Counted from the stretch's first letter, positions 23,492-35,665 are shown. The stretch: 64,000 bases of DNA from Albula goreensis (GCA_022829145.1 CM040747.1:35418052-35482051); one strand, 5' to 3'. The notes: generated by a model not told the origin, from the sequence alone. Numbers and translations are program-made.

Positions 23492-24693
23492 TACATACTC
23501 ACACATATGTACAGACAAACAGAAGGACAGACAGACATACACACTCACAAACACATATACACACTCGTACACACTGGACTCTTGCACACATGAACACATG
23601 CCTATGTACAGAGAAATAGACACACACACATACTCACATTCACACAGACAGTCACAGACAGAGAGAAAAAAACATGTGCATACACACACAGGAACAAAGA
23701 CACACACATGCACACAGAGAAAAACAACCACACACACACATAATGTGTTAGGCTGGGGACTCATTACAGAGGTAATATGAAAAACAAACACAGGTTTATG
23801 GTAGAGGTGAGACTGCTGCTTTGGTTTGCTAGGCAACAGCTTCCATGAGGGCTTTCCTGTAGGTACCAAAAATACCTGGCGGAGTCAGGGGGAAATTTTG
23901 GCTCTCCCAGACCCCTACTGTAACGTCTCTGTGCTAGAGGTGCATTAGAACCAGACAGGCCGATCTGTGATCCTCAGCTCCACGTTTCTACATGTTACTG
24001 TTTTGTAGAGCTGCATATTCACAGGAGATTGAGTACCAACATGCAACATAGTGACTCAGCTCTGAACAATTAGAGTCATTTCTGAGTCTGTCTCAAGAAT
24101 TAAAAGCTCACATAATGAATTCTGTACTGCCAGTGTTTCATGGGTCTTTGACTAATAACATAAAAACACAATATGACTAAAACTCTAATGTGTGTCCCTG
24201 AGGAAGACATCATAGATCTCCCCTGCTCATTAAATGTGTCTTTTGTTCTGAGCTCTAAGTGCTCCAGCCTTCCTTATTTCAGGTTAGTCCAAGGGAAGTT
24301 GTCTAGGTAAGGTGCCCTTTAGTGTAGTTTGATAATAGTGAGAGATTTGGGCTTGGTTACCCAACAGGGCACTGCTATTGAGCAAGGTTCTTCACAGAAT
24401 AACTACCCACCTGCACAAATGGACAGTGTGTGAGAATGTCAGCTGCTCTTGAGTTTCCAGGGGGGGATGTGGATTTGTTTGGGCATTTGGATAAAATTGC
24501 AGGTAGTTGTTACTTGCTCAATCAATGCAGATTGAGACACTGAAAAGCAGCATACAGACCTTAGAGTTAAACCTGCAAATACAGAGGCTCTTCAGGACTG
24601 CAATTGAGCACCACTGAGTTAGATTAAGCAGTCAGCAACAGGCAGCCATCAGCTCTCACAGCATTCACCCTTCACCTCCTACTACCCACTCAC

Positions 24694-25368
24694 CTGTCTG
24701 GCCAGCAGTGCTCCCTGGAGGTTCTCCTGCTGTTTCTGAGCAATAGTGACCCCCAACACCAGGGTGTGCAGGGCACAGGACAGCACGGAGATGAACACTA
24801 TGGGAACCAGCCTCAGAGGCAGTGTCAGGAAGAAGGAGAAGACAAAGAAGGCCTGCCACCCCACTGTGTCACTGGCCTGGTGGAAGGGGGAGAAGTTCAG
24901 GCCCAAAAAGCAGAGGATCTGGGCTGCAATGAGTGCCCCCAGCAGGTAGGGCACCAGCCTGCGGGCCACGTGGTGAGGCAGCAAGCTGAGGCGGCACAGT
25001 ACGTACAGCAGGATCTGAGCCAGCAGCCCCCCTGCCCCCACTAGCGTGGTGGCCAGCTTGTCTCGTGTGTACACCACTGCATTCATGAGGATGATGTAGC
25101 AGTCAAACAGCGCCGCGAACACCACCAGAACCAGCAGGGTCTCATGCCGCTGCCGCCGAAAGTAGCTCTGGTACAGGTTCTCCAGTGACGCTGGCATGAA
25201 GGTGAACCTCAGGAGGCGGGGGAGACACAGGCAGATGCCAGGGCTGTGCACCGTCACCTCCTGCATGTGCCCCGTCGCCTGCCTGGTGTCCGAGGGCAGC
25301 GACACCGAGCAGTCTGCGTTATATTCCCCCGAGTATTCTGGGTCCGAGAAGGCCTGGTTCTGTGGCAT
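24694..25368 (-). CDS. adcy3: adcy3 coding exon 1: N-terminus and membrane helices 1-5
   Basis: The exon encodes residues 1-225 of adenylate cyclase 3, an integral membrane enzyme that makes cAMP from ATP and is known for roles in olfactory and primary cilia. The start [16 protein letters not shown] matches the conserved N-terminus of the family, which is why 25368 is taken as the start. A conserved cytoplasmic segment follows ([11 protein letters not shown], then [20 protein letters not shown]). Hydrophobic helices lie at about 77-99, 105-125, 139-158, 171-191 and 193-212. The exon ends in phase 0 with donor GTGAGT. No disruption is visible, so the gene looks intact as far as it can be followed. 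Confidence 0.96.
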
Positions 25369-26459
25369 TTTCAGCCCTTTTTATTCACCAAAAAAACTGA
25401 TTAAAAGAGGAATGAAACTGAAATTCCTCCTCCAACCGGAAGCTAAGGCTCAAACCCTCTCTCCAGAATCACAGGGTCGTTATTTTAAACCACACATGTC
25501 ACACACCTTTCACATACACTTTGTCACATGTACACTTGTTTGCCCACAGATGCCATCCACTGTGCCTTCGTAAACCTTCTGCAGCTTGTGCCAACACAGT
25601 AAGGCACAACAGAATGGATATAATATCAGAGGGTGGCAGGGGATGGCAGTTGGGACAGAGTAGATGCAAACGTTGCTTTTTTAAACACAAATACATATAT
25701 CTGTGATATTTATCCCCAGCACTTAATGAGATTGGTTGGAATGCCCCACTGGATGAACTTCGGCCCTCACCTTATGTGTTGGAGATACAATTTTAAATAT
25801 GTTGTAAAAAAAAAATGTCCTCTGGTGCAGAACAGCAATTCAGCTAACAGTACTCTGTGATTAACTACGCCTTATAAACTATATAGCCTTCAGCTGGCTG
25901 TTTATGCAACTATGCCCCTGCTTCTAGTTGACAGAGTTCTCTGAAAGTCACCTGCCTTCGCAGTCATCAGCTTTGCTGCTGTTTCCATGGTAAACCCTCG
26001 CAACAGACCAATAGCATTTTGTACAAGAAGCAGGGCTTTGCATTCCATCCTTGCCATAACTAACAAATGTTAATTCCCCAGAATGCCACCAGAGAATACT
26101 TGCAATATTGTTTTTGTATGCGCCACAACAGTTTTACCTAAAAATAAAATTAAAAGCACCATTTTGCCAAAAGCAAAATGAAATCAGAATACTTGTTCTC
26201 TAACTCCAACATTTAACAACTGCTCTGCAGCTCCTACAAACATTTAACTACTTGTCTGCAGCTACCGTTATCATAATTGTAATAAGATATTAGTAGTTAG
26301 TAAACAATTCGATTCGTTCGTTTGAAACATGTCCAAAATGTGTCTGTTAATCTTCTCTCGAGACATGAACTAATCTAAAAGAATCTTTCTTGCACAAATA
26401 TGAATGAAAATGTATTCTGAGCCAAGATTTTAAACCTGTCGTCCGTCATAAGCCTGTCT
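25369..26459 (-). other. adcy3: adcy3 5' leader or upstream intron
   Basis: Immediately upstream of the start codon lies AATAAAAAGGGCTGAAA. A pyrimidine stretch ending TTTTAATCAG at about 25400 could be a splice acceptor for a separate untranslated exon. The rest is AT-rich with no repeat that I recognise. Confidence 0.4.
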
Positions 26460-26830
26460 TCTCTGTTTACGCCGTAACTTTTCTCCCAATGCAGTGAAAA
26501 CAGTTCATCTTGTTGCGACAATAGAAATACAATCCGCTTTGCTAAGGTGGCGTCAGAAACACATCCGCATCTTCGTTGTCCGCGCTTCGAAGTTGCAGCC
26601 AGTTGCTTTTGTGTACCACAGTATTGCCATCAGCTTTAAAACAATCTGCGCCAGTGCAAATAATAGCTCTTCCTTTCTGATATTGTCCGACGACAGATGC
26701 TTTCGCCTTGATCTCCTCACGATCCCCACCAATGTTCCGATGAAATCAGAGAGTGCAGCCTGCATCTCTCTCTCTCTCTCTGTCTCGCTCTCTCTCTCAC
26801 ACACACACGCGCGCGCGCGCTCACTGACCT
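26460..26830 (-). promoter_or_regulatory. adcy3: Possible adcy3 promoter or 5' untranslated exon
   Basis: This segment is richer in CpG than its surroundings (CGACGACAG, GCGCGG, CGAAGATGCGG on the minus strand), sits about 1.1 kb upstream of the adcy3 start, and begins beside a TC/AC/GC simple repeat (26764-26821). A weak donor (ACGACAG then GTTTAA) occurs near 26438. An 83-codon minus-strand frame covers it but matches nothing I know. This is an inference from position and composition. Confidence 0.3.
26764..26821. repeat. Compound simple repeat (TC)n(AC)n(GC)n
   Basis: The tract goes from CTCTCTCTCTCT through ACACACAC to GCGCGCGCGC. The alternating purine-pyrimidine part could adopt Z-DNA. 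It lies next to the candidate adcy3 promoter. Confidence 0.9.
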
Positions 26831-26847
26831 TGTTTCATCGACTTTGA

Positions 26848-28357
26848 AAGACTAAAACAAAAATGTGATAAATCATGCAATTGAGTTAAACACAAAGTAA
26901 TCAAAAAGAAAGAATGGTTTTTAGTTCATTGAAAATCGATCCAATATACAGAGTACTGGTAACACTGCATCAGAGGCTATCAATTTCTACTTTGATTTGC
27001 TTTACTGGCAGGACAACAGCAGTCATATTGCCAAAGCAACATACAAAATTACAGAAACAACATTTAACAACAGTGCAAAGCTTGATTTACAATGCTTAAA
27101 ATAACTCAAATTAAATGAATTAATAAATGAATGAATTAAAAAATGAATGAATGAATACATACATACATACATACATACATGCATACATACATATCACTCA
27201 GTGATTTAAAACACAGCTGCTTTTCGGGGCCATATCCCATCTGACTGTACAATATGAACAAGTTTCAGCTGCTGTGGCTTTATCTGACAATGTCACCACA
27301 CCTTCCTTACAGAGAAATGTATTTCTTTGCCATACCTAACCATGTGAGTGCATATTTTGGCAAGTAGACAAGTAAATCAATTTAGACATATGAAATCTTT
27401 TCAAGTAACGCACTGGCAGCATCCTTTGTCACTACACACATATTAAAACCTCAGAGACAAAGGAATTCTGAGATCCAGACACTTCAAACACTGTTGCATC
27501 AAGACCAAACCAAAATTGTTAAAACAAAATGCTGTCACACTTTCCATTGATCAAAAGTATAAATACACCCTTAGCTGAAAAGGACATAAACCACACTTAT
27601 CCAGCTTTCTGTTACCTTTATTATTTCCAAACAAAAAGTTGTCTGTTTAATTAAACACACAATCCTTTGACAGTAAAAGTGTGAAATAAACAACCTTAGT
27701 CGTTTCATGTAGCAGAAAAACAGATTTTTGGGCAAAATAATTAAAAAGAGTGGAACACTACAAAACCCAATGAGTTAGCTGAAATGATTTGAGGAAATCA
27801 ACTACCTTAAACTACAGAATTTGAGAAGGATGACAGCATATTAAGTTGTAAGAGATCTATAACACAGTTCCTGAACAACATGAATTGTTCAGATTTGCAG
27901 GCCATCTTAAATATGTAAATTGGGCATCTCTGTGTTCATCCATGAAATAAGTCAGGAAAATAGATTGCTTTAGGACGTGAGAGAAGAAAAAAGACATTAA
28001 ATGAACACGAACATGTAATATGCAATTCTCAGACGGACAAACATACAACAGAAAAATAACAATGATAACTATATATGGAGATAATTGTATAAAAGTTAGG
28101 GGGATGCAATTCCCTAGTCTTGTGTTTACAGTGAATACATACATGAATACATCCACTCTCACACACGCAGAAACCGAAGAGTTCTGAAACGGTATAAGAA
28201 GGGGACATACCAAAACCTAAGACATTCAGAAATTCATTTGCATTCAACTTTTCACAGAAATAGTTAATATAATTTCTAATGACAAATTTTCAAATTCTGT
28301 ATTAAATTACAAAATAAAGCAAAACTGATGCACTTCCACTACTGGTCTCAGACCCCC

Positions 28358-28358
<1 letters not shown>
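26848..28358. other. Intergenic sequence without recognised gene
   Basis: AT-rich sequence with GAAT-type and ACAT-type short tandem repeats at 27115-27192. A few short open frames lack family features. No transposon ends were recognised. Confidence 0.5.
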
Positions 28359-28360
<2 letters not shown>

Positions 28361-28433
<73 letters not shown>

Positions 28434-28441
28434 TGTGTGTT
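28361..28441. repeat. (GT)n microsatellite
   Basis: An almost pure GT run of about 80 bp with one GG interruption, followed by a short (TA)n run. Confidence 0.97.
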
Positions 28442-29376
28442 TACATATATATATATCGTGGTGCTGGGAGAGGTGTAGGCAGGAGCAAGCTCCTCAGCTC
28501 CTCCCATTGTACTGCTGTCAGTCTCCTGGTTCCCTCCCTCAGCCTGGAGAGTTAACTGGAGCTGCAGCAGCAGAGGCCTCACTAACAGGCAGCCTCACCT
28601 GAGAGTGATTTCTATTTAACTCAGCTGTGAGCACTTGCCTTCAATTAGGCCTTCTATTTAAACACAGTCTGAGAGGCTGGGGGGGAGGTGTTGTTGGTGT
28701 TGGTGTTTGTGTTTGATCTGGCTGTACTGGTTTTGAGTTTAAACCCTGTTTTACTATATGTTCTAGTTTTGTTGTTCCTTTTTCCCCCCAAAAGGGATAA
28801 ATAAAAGGCCAAAACCATTTCGGTTTAACGTTTGCGTATATACAGGCTGCTCTGCTCTGCTCGGTTGCTCTAGCCTGGATGATTTCGCTCTGTTTGTGGA
28901 GTGGAGTGGTCTCTGTGCTCTGTGCTCTTACATTAACTCTGATATTAATTAAAATAAAAGTTGGGGCTATTCACCCCAAAATAAAAGTTGGGGCTATTCC
29001 GTTAGCTCTTTAGCAAATGCTGCTAATTCGGCATATAGTCTAGCTGATGAGAGGTTTTTTGTGGTTTTTCGCCCTCTCAGGAGTAAATCTTTAGGTGACA
29101 TACTCTAGCTCGTTAGTCGGGTGGGTAGCTAGTCGGGAAGTTTAAGGGTATCCTGAGTCTGGTTGTGTTAGAGTGTCTGCTTTTGCTTAGCTGCTTTTTG
29201 TTGTATTTTGTATCTAAACTCAGTGGCATTTCCTGTGTTTGGTTTCTGCCTTTGGCTGCTCTGAGCCACCTTGGTGCTCTTAACAGTTTTTAGCCAGTAA
29301 TTCTGTCTCGGCAAATCTTTAAAATCTAAAAAAGTAAATCTTTATTTAGGAAACGCGCATTTAGTTAGGAGAGAAA

Positions 29377-30215
29377 ATGTGGCCAAAACTGTGCGAGAGT
29401 TGCCGGATGATCAGATTTCTAGAGGGAGACCTTGAGGATGAGTTCATCTGCGACCGTTGCTGACTCGTTGAGCACTTGGAGAAGATTCTTGTTCTCGAGG
29501 CCCAACTAGCTGGACTCCACAGTAATCCTGAATTGTTAGAGTTCCAGGAACTGTTTACTAAACCCTATAGGAAGATAGTACGCTCACCGTAGCCGGGTAA
29601 GGAAGAAGATACAGACCAGACAGGGCAAGAGGGTTACAGTAGGGTGTAAGCGTAGAAAGGGGCGCAAAATCCCAAGTGAGGTGGCATCTCCAGAGATCGC
29701 AGTGACCAACCGCTTCATGGCACTGCATTACGAGTTGGTCTGCGATACTGTGAGTGGGAGGACTGAAGAGCCCCAGTTGCCTACCTGGTGCCCAGGTTGG
29801 AGACCTCCTGGAGCGTGCAGACAAGCTCCTGGCCAGAGCGGGGGAGGATCCAGTGGTCATGGTTCATATTGGGGCCAATGACATAGGAAGGGGTAGATTT
29901 GAGGTCCTGCAGGATAAATTTATCGAGCTAGCAGGGAAGATTAGGAGCAGAACCTCCACAGTCGTCTTCTCTGGAATTCTACCAGTACCACATGCAAGCA
30001 AAGGGAAGCAAGCCTTTATACGAAGGTTTAACACATGGCTACAAACCTGGTGCAGGAAAGAGCATTGGGCCAGCATATGCTAAGTGTAGCAGAGGGGTAT
30101 TTAAACTAGTGACTGGGGGGACAGGGAGGTTATACAGTGAGATGGGTAGGGATAGACAGACTGCCGGAATAGAACACACCAAGGCTAATTATTTTATTGG
30201 TAGTGAGGAACCATA
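29377..30215 (+). pseudogene. CR1 ORF1 remnant: zinc finger plus esterase-like domain
   Basis: The start MWPKLCESCRMIRFLEGDLE then EFICDRC shows a C-x2-C...C-x2-C finger (about residues 6-29), followed by a leucine-rich helix. In another frame (about 29754-30083) comes GAQVGDLLERADKLLARAGE, VHIGANDIGRG and FSGILPVPHASKG, ending in FIRRFNTWLQTWC. VHIGANDI is the block III-like motif of the SGNH esterase domain found in CR1/L2 ORF1 proteins. In-frame stops and at least one frameshift are present. The tail is cut by the MITE at 30234. Confidence 0.75.
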
Positions 30216-30233
30216 ATTTCAAATCAGTTAGAG

Positions 30234-30439
30234 CAGGGGTGTCAAACTCCAGTCCTGGAGGGCCGCAGTGTCTGCGGGTTTTTGTTTTTTCCTTTCGATT
30301 GGCATCCATTTTAGGCCTTGGAAACCATGTGTTTGGACTCTTTAGCCAACCAGTGATTTTAATTAATCAATTAACTGCTAAAACACACCAAAAACTAACT
30401 ACCACTGTGGCCCTCCAGGACTGGAGTTTGACACCCCTG
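30234..30439. mobile_element. 206-bp hAT-type MITE, copy 1
   Basis: Terminal inverted repeats start CAGGGGTGTCAAACTCCAGT and end, reversed, with the same bases. A perfect 8-bp target duplication AGTTAGAG flanks it (30226-30233 and 30440-30447), which fits hAT. A second 206-bp copy lies at 60807-61012. It has no coding capacity and sits inside the CR1 copy. Confidence 0.95.
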
Positions 30440-30493
30440 AGTTAGAGCATCACTGTTATTGGGGTGGTTTTGAGCAGCTGGGAGTGGAGAGGA

Positions 30494-33113
30494 AAGATGG
30501 GAAATGCATGCTCAGTACCCTTAAAATCTCTCTGTTTAAATGCTAGAAGCATAAAAAATAAAGTTTTGGATCTAGAAGCGGTTATGAGTAATAGTAACTA
30601 TGATATTGTTGGGATCACAGAGATGTGGCTTGGTGCAGGGGATGGGGATGAGTATAACATAAAGGGATACAAGGTGCTTAGAAAAGATAGAACCAATAGA
30701 AGAGGATGGGGCATAGCTCTGTATGTAAAGGATTATCTTAATATCCAGGAAATTCCAGGTATGGAGCCCCTTGGTGTTAGTGAAGACATACGGATTAAAA
30801 TACTGGGGGGAAATGAAAAGAGTCTGAATGTCAGAGTATCTTATAGGCCACCAGCCTGTGACAGCAGTGTCAACAGTATGCTCTTTGATAACATTACACT
30901 GGCATGTCAGGAGGGTGAGACAATAGTAATGGGGGACTTCATTTACCCCTCAATTAATTGGGAAGCTGTGTCTGGTCAGGGTATATGTGAGGAAGAGTTT
31001 CTGGATGTTGTAAATGATTGTTTTCTGATACAGTCTGTTACTCAATCTACAAGAGAGAACACAATTCTAGACCTGGTTCTGTGTAATAACCCTGATAGAA
31101 TCTGCAGTACTGAGGTAGGGGAGCCACTTGGAACAAGTGACCATAGTGCAGTTACATTTGAAATTTTTTGGCGAGTTAAGACTACATCCTCCAATGGTAG
31201 AATTTTCAACTTTAGACGAGCTGGCTTTATTAAAATGCGTGATTATACAAGAAATATAAACTGGGTACCTCTTCTAGATGGTAGAACTGTGAGAGAAATG
31301 TGGAGCATATTTAAAATGATTATTCTGGATGTACAGCGTAAAGTCATTCTGCAAGTGCGAAAAGGGAAGCTGAAAAATAAGCGTCCACAGTGGATGAATA
31401 AGGCGTTACATGGTTGTTTGAAACATAAAAGGGAGCTATTTAGAAAATTCAAGTTAGACAGCTCAGAGACAAACAAGATTGAATACAGTAAAATGCGAAC
31501 TCGAGTTAAGAAAGAAATAAGGGAAGCTAAATGACGTTTGGAAAGACAGATTGCACTAGATGCAAAGAGCAACCCTAAACACTTTTTTCAATACTACAGT
31601 CGAAAAAGGACAGTTAAAGATGAGATAAGAGGTTTAAAAAACAAGGATGGACTTATGGTTTATGATAACAAGGCTATTGCTGATACCCTAAACAACTACT
31701 TTGCGGAGAGTTTCACTAGTGTAGTGTTTTCTCATATGCCTTCAGGTGCATTCAGTTCTCAGAGTCTTATGGAGGAAAATGATGCAGAAGTACTAGATAA
31801 ACTTCAAAAACTTAAATAAGGCAGCAGGTCCCGATGGAATATTTCCAAGACTCCTCAAGGAACTAGCAAAAGAGGTCTACAAACCTCTGACTGGAGAAAT
31901 ACCAGATGACTGGAGGCAAGGCAGTGTAGTGCCTATCTACAAGAAAGGAGACTGACTGATCCAGGAAAGTATTGGCCTGTCAGCTTAACTTGTATCACTT
32001 GTAAATTACTGGAAGCCATCATTAGGGACAATTTGGAGTTAGTCCTAGAACAAAATGGTATCTTAAACGATAGCCAGCATGGTTTTCACAGAGGGAGGTC
32101 ATGCTTAACAAACCTCCTGGTCTTTTTTGAGGAAGCTACAGCCTGTTTGGATGCAAACCAAGCTTATGATATTATCTATTTAGACTTTCAAAAGACATTT
32201 GACAAAGTTCCACATGAGAAGCTCATAGTGAAAATGAAATCTGCAGGAATTTCTGGAGCTACCAATGAATATGTTCGAAGATGACTGTCTGGTAGAAAGC
32301 AGAGTGTAACTGTGGGAGGAATCGTATCAGAGCAGGATCCTGTAAGAAGTGGAGTCCTGTACGGATCAGTGTTGGGGCCTTTTCTTTTCCTTATTTACAT
32401 AAACGATCTTGATGCAGGGATTAGTAGTAAAATAGTAAAATCTGCAGATGACACAAAACTAGGGGGTCTAACCAACAGTAAGACCAACTAAGGTAATACC
32501 AGAAGACCTAAACAGCATCCATAAGTGGGTAGATACCTGGCAGATGACATTCAACTTAGCTAAATGTAAAGTCTTGCATGTGGGAAATAAGAACCTTAGA
32601 CAAGACTACTTCATGGGAGGAAGTAAACTAGAATGTGCTCAATTTTAAAAAGACTGGGGAGTAATAGTAGACCCAAGCTTAACAGGATCTAGGCAGTGTG
32701 CTGTAGCAGTGAAAAAGGCCAACAGGATGCTGGGATATATAGGCAAAAGTATTGATTATAAATCTAAGGAAGTTATATTAAAATTATGCAATGCTTTAGT
32801 CAGACCCCACTTGGAATACTGTGTGCAGTTCTGGGCACCACACTATAAGAAAGATATCGAAAAAGTACAAAGGAGGGCAACTAAATTAGTTCCTGGCATG
32901 AAATATAAAAACTACGAGGCAAAACTTAAGTTATTTAACCTATTTAGACTCAGCAAGAGGAGACTAAGGGGTGATTTAATAGAGGTTTTTAAATTTATTA
33001 AAGGACTCAACAAGGTTAACTACAGTACATTTTTCAAGGTGAGTTGTAATGGCGAGCTTTGTTGGGCCAAATGGCCTGTTCTCGTCAAAATATTTTCTTA
33101 TGTTCTTCTTTAA
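30494..33113 (+). pseudogene. CR1 ORF2 remnant: endonuclease and reverse transcriptase
   Basis: A 347-codon open stretch from Met at 30494 to 31534 gives the APE-type endonuclease: LKSLCLNARSIKNK, YDIVGITEMWL, ALYVKD, then VMGDFIYPSINW and the closing GTSDHSAV. After frame changes come NNYFAESFTSV (about 31692), AAGPDGIFPRLLKELAKEVY (about 31822), QHGFHRGRSCLTNLL (about 32070), YLDFQKTFDKVPHEKL (about 32180) and the RT catalytic box as SADDTK (about 32441, normally F-A-D-D). The C-terminal part reads VRPHLEYCVQFWAPH and DIEKVQRRATKLVPGM (32797-32905). At least three frame breaks make it dead. Confidence 0.88.
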
Positions 33114-33128
33114 TATACAGTATATATA

Positions 33129-33683
33129 TACAGTGGGGGAAATAAGTATTGAACACATCAACAATTTTTCAATTCAACATATTTCCATTGCAGCTATTCA
33201 CCTGAAATTTAGACCAGACATTGGTATTAACTCAACAAAACTACATAGGTAAAGAAATTGTAACATTCCAATCCAAAAAAAAGTTATGTATAATAAAGGG
33301 GAATGACACAGGAAAAAAGTATTGAACACGCTAACTGAAATTTATTTAATACTTAGTGGAGAAGCCTTTGTTTCCAATGACAGCTTCAAGATGCTTCCTG
33401 TACAAAAAAACTAACTTCTCACAGTGATCAGGTGGGATTTTGGCCCATTCTTTAAATCTTGAAGATTCCGAGGGACCCACTGGTGAATCTTGATCTTCAG
33501 TTCCTTCCACAAATTTTCTATTGGATTTAAGTCTGAAGACTGACTTGGCCGGTCCAACACCTTTTTTTCTTCCACTTGAGTCTCCTTTGCAGTATGTTTT
33601 GGATCATTGTCCTGTTGGAAGATCCACCCACGTCGATCCATCCTCATCATTCGGGTGGATGGCAACAGATTCTCCACACGTTA
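33129..33683 (-). mobile_element. Truncated Tc1-type element with transposase C-terminal part
   Basis: The left end on the plus strand reads CAGTGGGGGAAATAAGTATT, a Tc1 terminal repeat, with a second AAAAAAGTATTGAACACG at about 33313. On the minus strand 33677-33411 the transposase reads [13 protein letters not shown] (second catalytic Asp region) and [15 protein letters not shown] (the glutamate of DDE). Sequence resembling the family stops at about 33683, so the 5' half of the transposase and the other terminal repeat are missing. Confidence 0.8.
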
Positions 33684-34590
33684 TAAAAACACTGGCTGAG
33701 CTTCTGCCAGCTGCTCCCTTATCACCTTTGGTTCCCTGCCTGTACATGTAGACAGGCCTGGTTATGCAGGTGCCAGGAACTCCTTTCTGCAGGTGTACTA
33801 TTAGGCCGCTGCACATCCAATACCATCATTAGTTAGTACACTTGGCGCAGTTAATGCCCAGACTCATAGGGTTTCCACAGTCATATTTTATATTCAATCA
33901 ATGCCTCCCAGCAGGTGTATATGTTTCCTGAACTTGTTTTAGTGTTAGCTATAGATTTGTTTTTAGCCAGCGATTTTTTCACATTTCCTGGACTGCAGAA
34001 CAGCTTCCAACTCCCCAACAATACTTCAGCAAAACTCTCATAATCTACAAGATTCTTGCATCTGTGTATCAAAGGTAGCAAGAACCTGCCATAAGGCTTT
34101 TCCCTTGGGTCCTAAGTCCCACCCTCAAGTAGCCATAGATATGGCTACTTGAGGCTGGAGTCATTTCCATAATAGTTCTTAGTTAATACCCCACAAAGAG
34201 TGAAATGAGTAAACAAGTACTTTGGGTGTGCATCTAAATCAACACCCCTTATTTTGAACCTTAGTAAACCAGCCTCTTGATCATTAAGGTTTTGTCTTGT
34301 TGTTTACTATATGTACTGTATATACAGAAGTTTATACAGATAACAGACATTCCCAAGAGAAACCTCTGTTTTTCACATTTTGCCTGGTGTTATTGGAGCA
34401 AAATGTTTCTGTCACCATTTCTGTGTACTCTTTTACTGCAACATAACCGATATACTGTTGAAAGATCAGTGTCTGATTTCTTTTTAGAAGCTCCCTTTCA
34501 TAATTCTTTTGATATACTTTGATTAAAAGCACAAATGATCTTTGAGATGTTAACATCAGGATTACAGTTTCCAGGGCTTATGCTTCAGAA
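33684..34590. other. Unassigned intergenic sequence
   Basis: AT-rich sequence without coding pattern. It includes an imperfect short inverted pair around 34125-34150 (CAAGTAGCCATA / TATGGCTACTTG). Confidence 0.4.
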
Positions 34591-34649
34591 TTGTCAAGAG
34601 TGCAGAGGAAGAGAGGAGCTCCTCCACCATCTGCATCCATCTGCATTCC

Positions 34650-34735
34650 ACAACCAAAACCAGAGCAGTGGATATCTATGCACCAGAACCAGCGATGTGA
34701 ATATCTATGCACCAGACTCAGAACAGTGGATGTAG
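34650..34735 (+). repeat. 28-bp minisatellite, short outlying cluster
   Basis: About three diverged units of the type ACCAGAACCAG-G-TGTGGATATCTATGC are seen. The same unit forms the larger array at 35470-35660. Confidence 0.75.
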
Positions 34736-34739
34736 AAGA

Positions 34740-35465
34740 GAGAATGGCTGCATCGCCTCTGATGTAGTTTGCATCCCCTGTGCATGTGAGAGGGATGCAG
34801 GTTCTCAGCCAATCACAGCAGACACATCAGGAGAAAATAAGTCAGAGTTAGATGCCAAGAGATGGAGAAGGACTGTTAAGTTTGAGCAGCGTTCCTAGTA
34901 CAATTTTTGTGTTTTCCCATGTGTGTTCATGCGAATTAGTAAGTACAATTGGTCACTCTGTTTTCTGTTATCATTCCATATTCTGTGTAAATATGTAAAC
35001 TGTTATCCTTCATGATACAGTGTAGTGATGTTAGAATCTAATGTTGTTATATTATTACCGCTAGTGCCGTGCTATTGGTTTATCTGTGTCCCGTCCCGTT
35101 AAATTTAATAATTGCAGTTGTTATTTCGGTTAGCTAAGTTCATAAATGTATAATTTCCAATTGTTGGGAAAGGTAATGATTATATACAATACACTGCATT
35201 ACGTTAACACCGCCAACATAGGTAGGTTATCATTATCTAGCATAATTGCTTTAGGAGTTTAATTTGTGTATACCGATTATTGTATTTCCTCATTGTTGCT
35301 AACTGTTTAATTCATATTATGTATATTCTCCTTTGTTTCAAACCACACATACACACACAAACACTCCCCCATACATGACCCATACAAGATTAAAGACTCA
35401 GATGTGGCCTGTCTCCAGTGTTTTGACCGAGGTGACAGCCAACCCCACCAGAACCAGTGCAATCT
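34740..35465. other. Sequence between the minisatellite clusters
   Basis: AT-rich sequence with a short CA-rich run at 35342-35365. No gene or element was recognised. Confidence 0.4.
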
Positions 35466-35665
35466 CCCCCAACAGTAGATATCTATACACCAGAACCAGA
35501 GCTGTGGATATCTATGCATTGGAACCAGAGCTATGGATATCTATATATCAGAACCAGAGCTGTGGATATCTACACACCACAACCAAAACCAGAGCAGTGG
35601 ATATCTAACCAACAGCCTCAGAGCTGTGGATATCTATTCACCAGAACCAGAGCATGTATTTATGC
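35466..35665 (+). repeat. 28-bp minisatellite array
   Basis: At least six units of roughly 28 bp follow the pattern ACCAGAACCAGAGCTGTGGA then TATCTATGC. Each unit holds the EcoRV-type palindrome GATATC. Apparent open frames here (with recurring residues such as TRAVDIY) come from the repeat and are not genes. Confidence 0.85.

Larger units (their letters stand above)
23077..24693 (-). other. adcy3: adcy3 intron 1 (between coding exons 1 and 2)
   Basis: This 1617-bp intron is dominated on its left by GT/CA-rich sequence and a small palindrome (listed separately), then CA-rich sequence to about 23745. The remainder to exon 1 (23760-24693) is unremarkable. Confidence 0.65.
28600..33113 (+). mobile_element. 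Near full-length CR1-type LINE
   Basis: The copy has both CR1 reading frames in order: ORF1 from about 29377 and ORF2 from about 30494. It ends at about 33110 with TTTTCTTATGTTCTT, a typical CR1/L2-like 3' end. The 5' boundary is uncertain; GC-richer untranslated sequence begins near 28550-28600, with a 28-bp-spaced duplication (AAAATAAAAGTTGGGGCTAT) at 28951-29000. Frameshifts and stops make it inactive. A hAT MITE interrupts it at 30234-30439, between the two ORFs. Confidence 0.85.

Noticed and set aside
23196-23869. Several open frames of poly-Cys/Val or Thr/His residues
   Set aside because: All are translations of CA/GT microsatellite sequence.
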